DNA of 64,000 nucleotides. Source: Candidatus Barnesiella excrementavium. GTDB taxonomy: Bacteria; Bacteroidota; Bacteroidia; Bacteroidales; Barnesiellaceae. A model generated the notes under the pieces. The model was not told the origin of the DNA. It searched no databases and was given only the letters and a program-made list of their open reading frames with translations. The stretch is taken from the NCBI GenBank assembly GCA_019115485.1, contig DXDM01000043.1:1-64000 (forward strand), in the 5' to 3' direction. The number at the start of each line of letters is the position of its first letter. The first letter of the stretch is position 1. A program made the translations under genes and the position numbers. Shown piece by piece: positions 62,448-64,000 of this stretch.

Positions 62448-64000
62448 ATGAAAACGAAATATAGTATGAACGGTTTTGTGAACATGTTCCGATGTGTGGG
62501 GTTGGCTCTGGTTCTGTGTGCCGGGAGTGCAATGGCACAGGATTCGGGACAGCCGAAGGGAGAGGAGCAGGAACCCGAAAACGAAACCCAGTTCAACGGA
62601 TTGAACTACATGTTGCAGAGACCGGCCGGGAACGAGCGGTTTACCCGTAAAAAGTTCGGCGACCACCTCTTCTTCTCGGGCGAGGCCGGTATCACGATGG
62701 ACCGTTCGGCCGGTTCGCTGTTTGTCACGCCCGGGTTGGGTATGCGCACGGGTATTTCGGTGGGCGACTGGTTTACCCCGGTTCACGGTATGCGGTTGGG
62801 GCTGAATGCCGGTTTGCACAACGGCCAGGGGGGATACAATCCCTATTTCGTAGGCCTTTCGGCCGACTATCTGATGAACCTCACTTCGTTATTGCATAAA
62901 GACAATCCTTCCCGTATGTTCGAGCTGATAGGAATAGCCGGTGGCGAATATCAACTGTTGTATCGGCGGGGCGACTGGACCCATGCCGGTGGTTTCCGCC
63001 TGGGTTTGCAGACCCGCTTTAATTTCTCGCCACTCACCTTCTTCTACCTGGAACCCCGTGTGGGAATCTACTCCGACGGGATAGACGGGATAAAGACCTG
63101 GATGCGTTACGACTGGGAGGCTTCGCTCATGGCTGGTTTCGGTTACCGGCTGCTCTCGGCCCCTACGCGTCGGCACGAACCTTTCTGGGGGGCCGATCAG
63201 GGCTTTTTCGTTTCGGCTGCCGGAGGTGTGGCCTCTACGTTGACGAGCGCCTCGGGTATTCTGCTCGACCCGGGAGCCACGGCCATGGTCTCGGTCGGCG
63301 ACCAGTTTACGGCGGTTTCGTCGCTGCGGTTGTCGGGTGTGATGCGCTATTTGAAAACCGGCGAATTGTACGACAAGGCATCGTTCGGTTTGCAACTCGA
63401 TTATCTGTTCAACCTGCACTCGCTGTTTGGCGGGTACGATCCTGGTCGGGTATTTGAACTCTCGGGACTGGTGGGGGCCGGCTATCACTCGGTAGCGGTC
63501 GACGACCACCTGAACACCCGTTGGAGTGTAGGTGCCGGTCTGCATGGCGAGTTCCGCCTCAATGACCATTGGGGCCTTTTTCTGGAACCTCGGGTCGATG
63601 TCTTTACCAATGGGGCGTGGAGCGATGCTTTGAGTGCCGTCGACCCCATTCCGTCGCTGCTGGCCGGTTTCACCTATCGGCCGGTAGCTCCTTCGTTCGA
63701 CCGCTCGTCGGTCAAGGGTGATGAGTTTGACTTGCCCCGGGGTATCGGCGACCTCTACCTGACCTTGGGCGGCGGGTTTGCCGGGGTGATGAAGTCGTCG
63801 CTCTCCGAGCCGTTGCCCAACAAGGGGTATCGCCTGTTCGGCGGTTTGGGAACCTGGTGGAATGCCGTGTCGGGCACCCGCCTGCTGTTCAATTTCTCGT
63901 CGGTCGATGCCCCCTATTCGGCACACCGCACGCTGGCCGTGGGTGGCCAACTCGACTATCTGCTCAACATCTCGAACCTCTTTATGGGGTATGACCGCGA
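62448..64000 (+). CDS. Exported protein of repeated barrel-like modules (partial)
   Basis: Open from the ATG at 62448 to the window end: 517 complete codons with no stop seen. Signal peptide (CVGLALVLCAGSAMAQ). Three modules about 180 residues long start near residues 73, 252 and 436, each with a FF(V)S/LYLTxGG opening and a later Y-x-x-N-x-x-SL/NL block followed by FxGYD or PSRMFEL. The modules look like tandem outer-membrane beta-barrel units similar to DUF3575-type proteins. It begins 12 nt after the OmpA-like gene. The 3' end is missing, so the number of modules is unknown. Confidence 0.78.
   Translation, partial: MKTKYSMNGFVNMFRCVGLALVLCAGSAMAQDSGQPKGEEQEPENETQFNGLNYMLQRPAGNERFTRKKFGDHLFFSGEAGITMDRSAGSLFVTPGLGMRTGISVGDWFTPVHGMRLGLNAGLHNGQGGYNPYFVGLSADYLMNLTSLLHKDNPSRMFELIGIAGGEYQLLYRRGDWTHAGGFRLGLQTRFNFSPLTFFYLEPRVGIYSDGIDGIKTWMRYDWEASLMAGFGYRLLSAPTRRHEPFWGADQGFFVSAAGGVASTLTSASGILLDPGATAMVSVGDQFTAVSSLRLSGVMRYLKTGELYDKASFGLQLDYLFNLHSLFGGYDPGRVFELSGLVGAGYHSVAVDDHLNTRWSVGAGLHGEFRLNDHWGLFLEPRVDVFTNGAWSDALSAVDPIPSLLAGFTYRPVAPSFDRSSVKGDEFDLPRGIGDLYLTLGGGFAGVMKSSLSEPLPNKGYRLFGGLGTWWNAVSGTRLLFNFSSVDAPYSAHRTLAVGGQLDYLLNISNLFMGYDR

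Noticed and set aside
62889-63950. 353-codon minus-strand frame
   Set aside because: Shadow of the repeated-module gene, whose plus frame stays open with a signal peptide and repeats to the window end.

Overview
This window reads as the chromosome of a moderately GC-rich Bacteroidales bacterium. Evidence: promoters of the Bacteroidetes type (TTTG, about 20 nt, then TAnnTTTG), weak or absent Shine-Dalgarno sequences, many lipoproteins, BACON-type and fimbrillin-associated surface proteins, type IX secretion (T9SS) C-terminal signals, a DUF4492-cydA-cydB operon and the rpmF-fabH-era-der gene order. T9SS tails plus a gut-type cobamide locus fit a Barnesiellaceae- or Porphyromonadaceae-like gut organism, but genus cannot be settled from the sequence alone.

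Layout. 1-860: a strongly structured non-coding stretch, tRNA-Ser(UGA) and its terminator. 861-8368 (minus): a four-gene operon of surface lipoproteins, three Mfa2/FimB- or DUF4906-like and a leading one that ends in a metzincin zinc-protease motif; a Crp/Fnr-family regulator is divergent, with a perfect palindrome placed near -41 of the operon. 9314-13167 (minus): a low-GC accessory island with two diverged UDG-superfamily-like proteins flanking an Asp-rich protein whose C-terminus resembles the GyrA/ParC exit-gate region, plus a WYL regulator and a 45-bp perfect palindrome. 13212-15803: a GH2 beta-mannosidase. 15934-20986: a TetR regulator with a pair of operators in front of a small membrane protein, three envelope proteins of unknown function and an orphan histidine kinase. 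21151-29542: housekeeping block yceD-rpmF-fabH-era-der, LD-carboxypeptidase, glutaminyl cyclase-like M28 enzyme, SufE and a POT peptide transporter.

29716-38250: a TPR/HTH lipoprotein regulator, a T9SS-exported FN3 protein, an AraC regulator facing a YitT/YczE-type membrane protein, then rnhB, a DUF4831 protein and nnr on the minus strand. 38532-44103: hpt-adk-obg-pgeF, interrupted between adk and obg by an opposite-strand T9SS leucine-rich-repeat protein. 44216-51426: a BACON-endonuclease lipoprotein, a YjjG-type HAD phosphatase, a sugar O-acetyltransferase, a YigZ/IMPACT protein and the cytochrome bd operon.

51606-58780 is a cobamide-uptake locus: cobalamin riboswitch, BtuB-like TonB receptor, BtuG-like propeller lipoprotein, a further surface lipoprotein, and a tandem pair of DUF4465 proteins with T9SS tails, of which the second has a frameshift in its signal peptide. 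Both DUF4465 copies carry the same two-hairpin 3' element, with compensatory base changes between them. 58957-64000: a YugP-type membrane Zn-protease, then an operon of DUF3575 protein, OmpA-like/TPR protein and a protein of repeated barrel-like modules that runs off the window.

The best candidate for an undescribed system is the 9314-13167 island. The lipoprotein-metzincin operon with its Crp/Fnr regulator is second.
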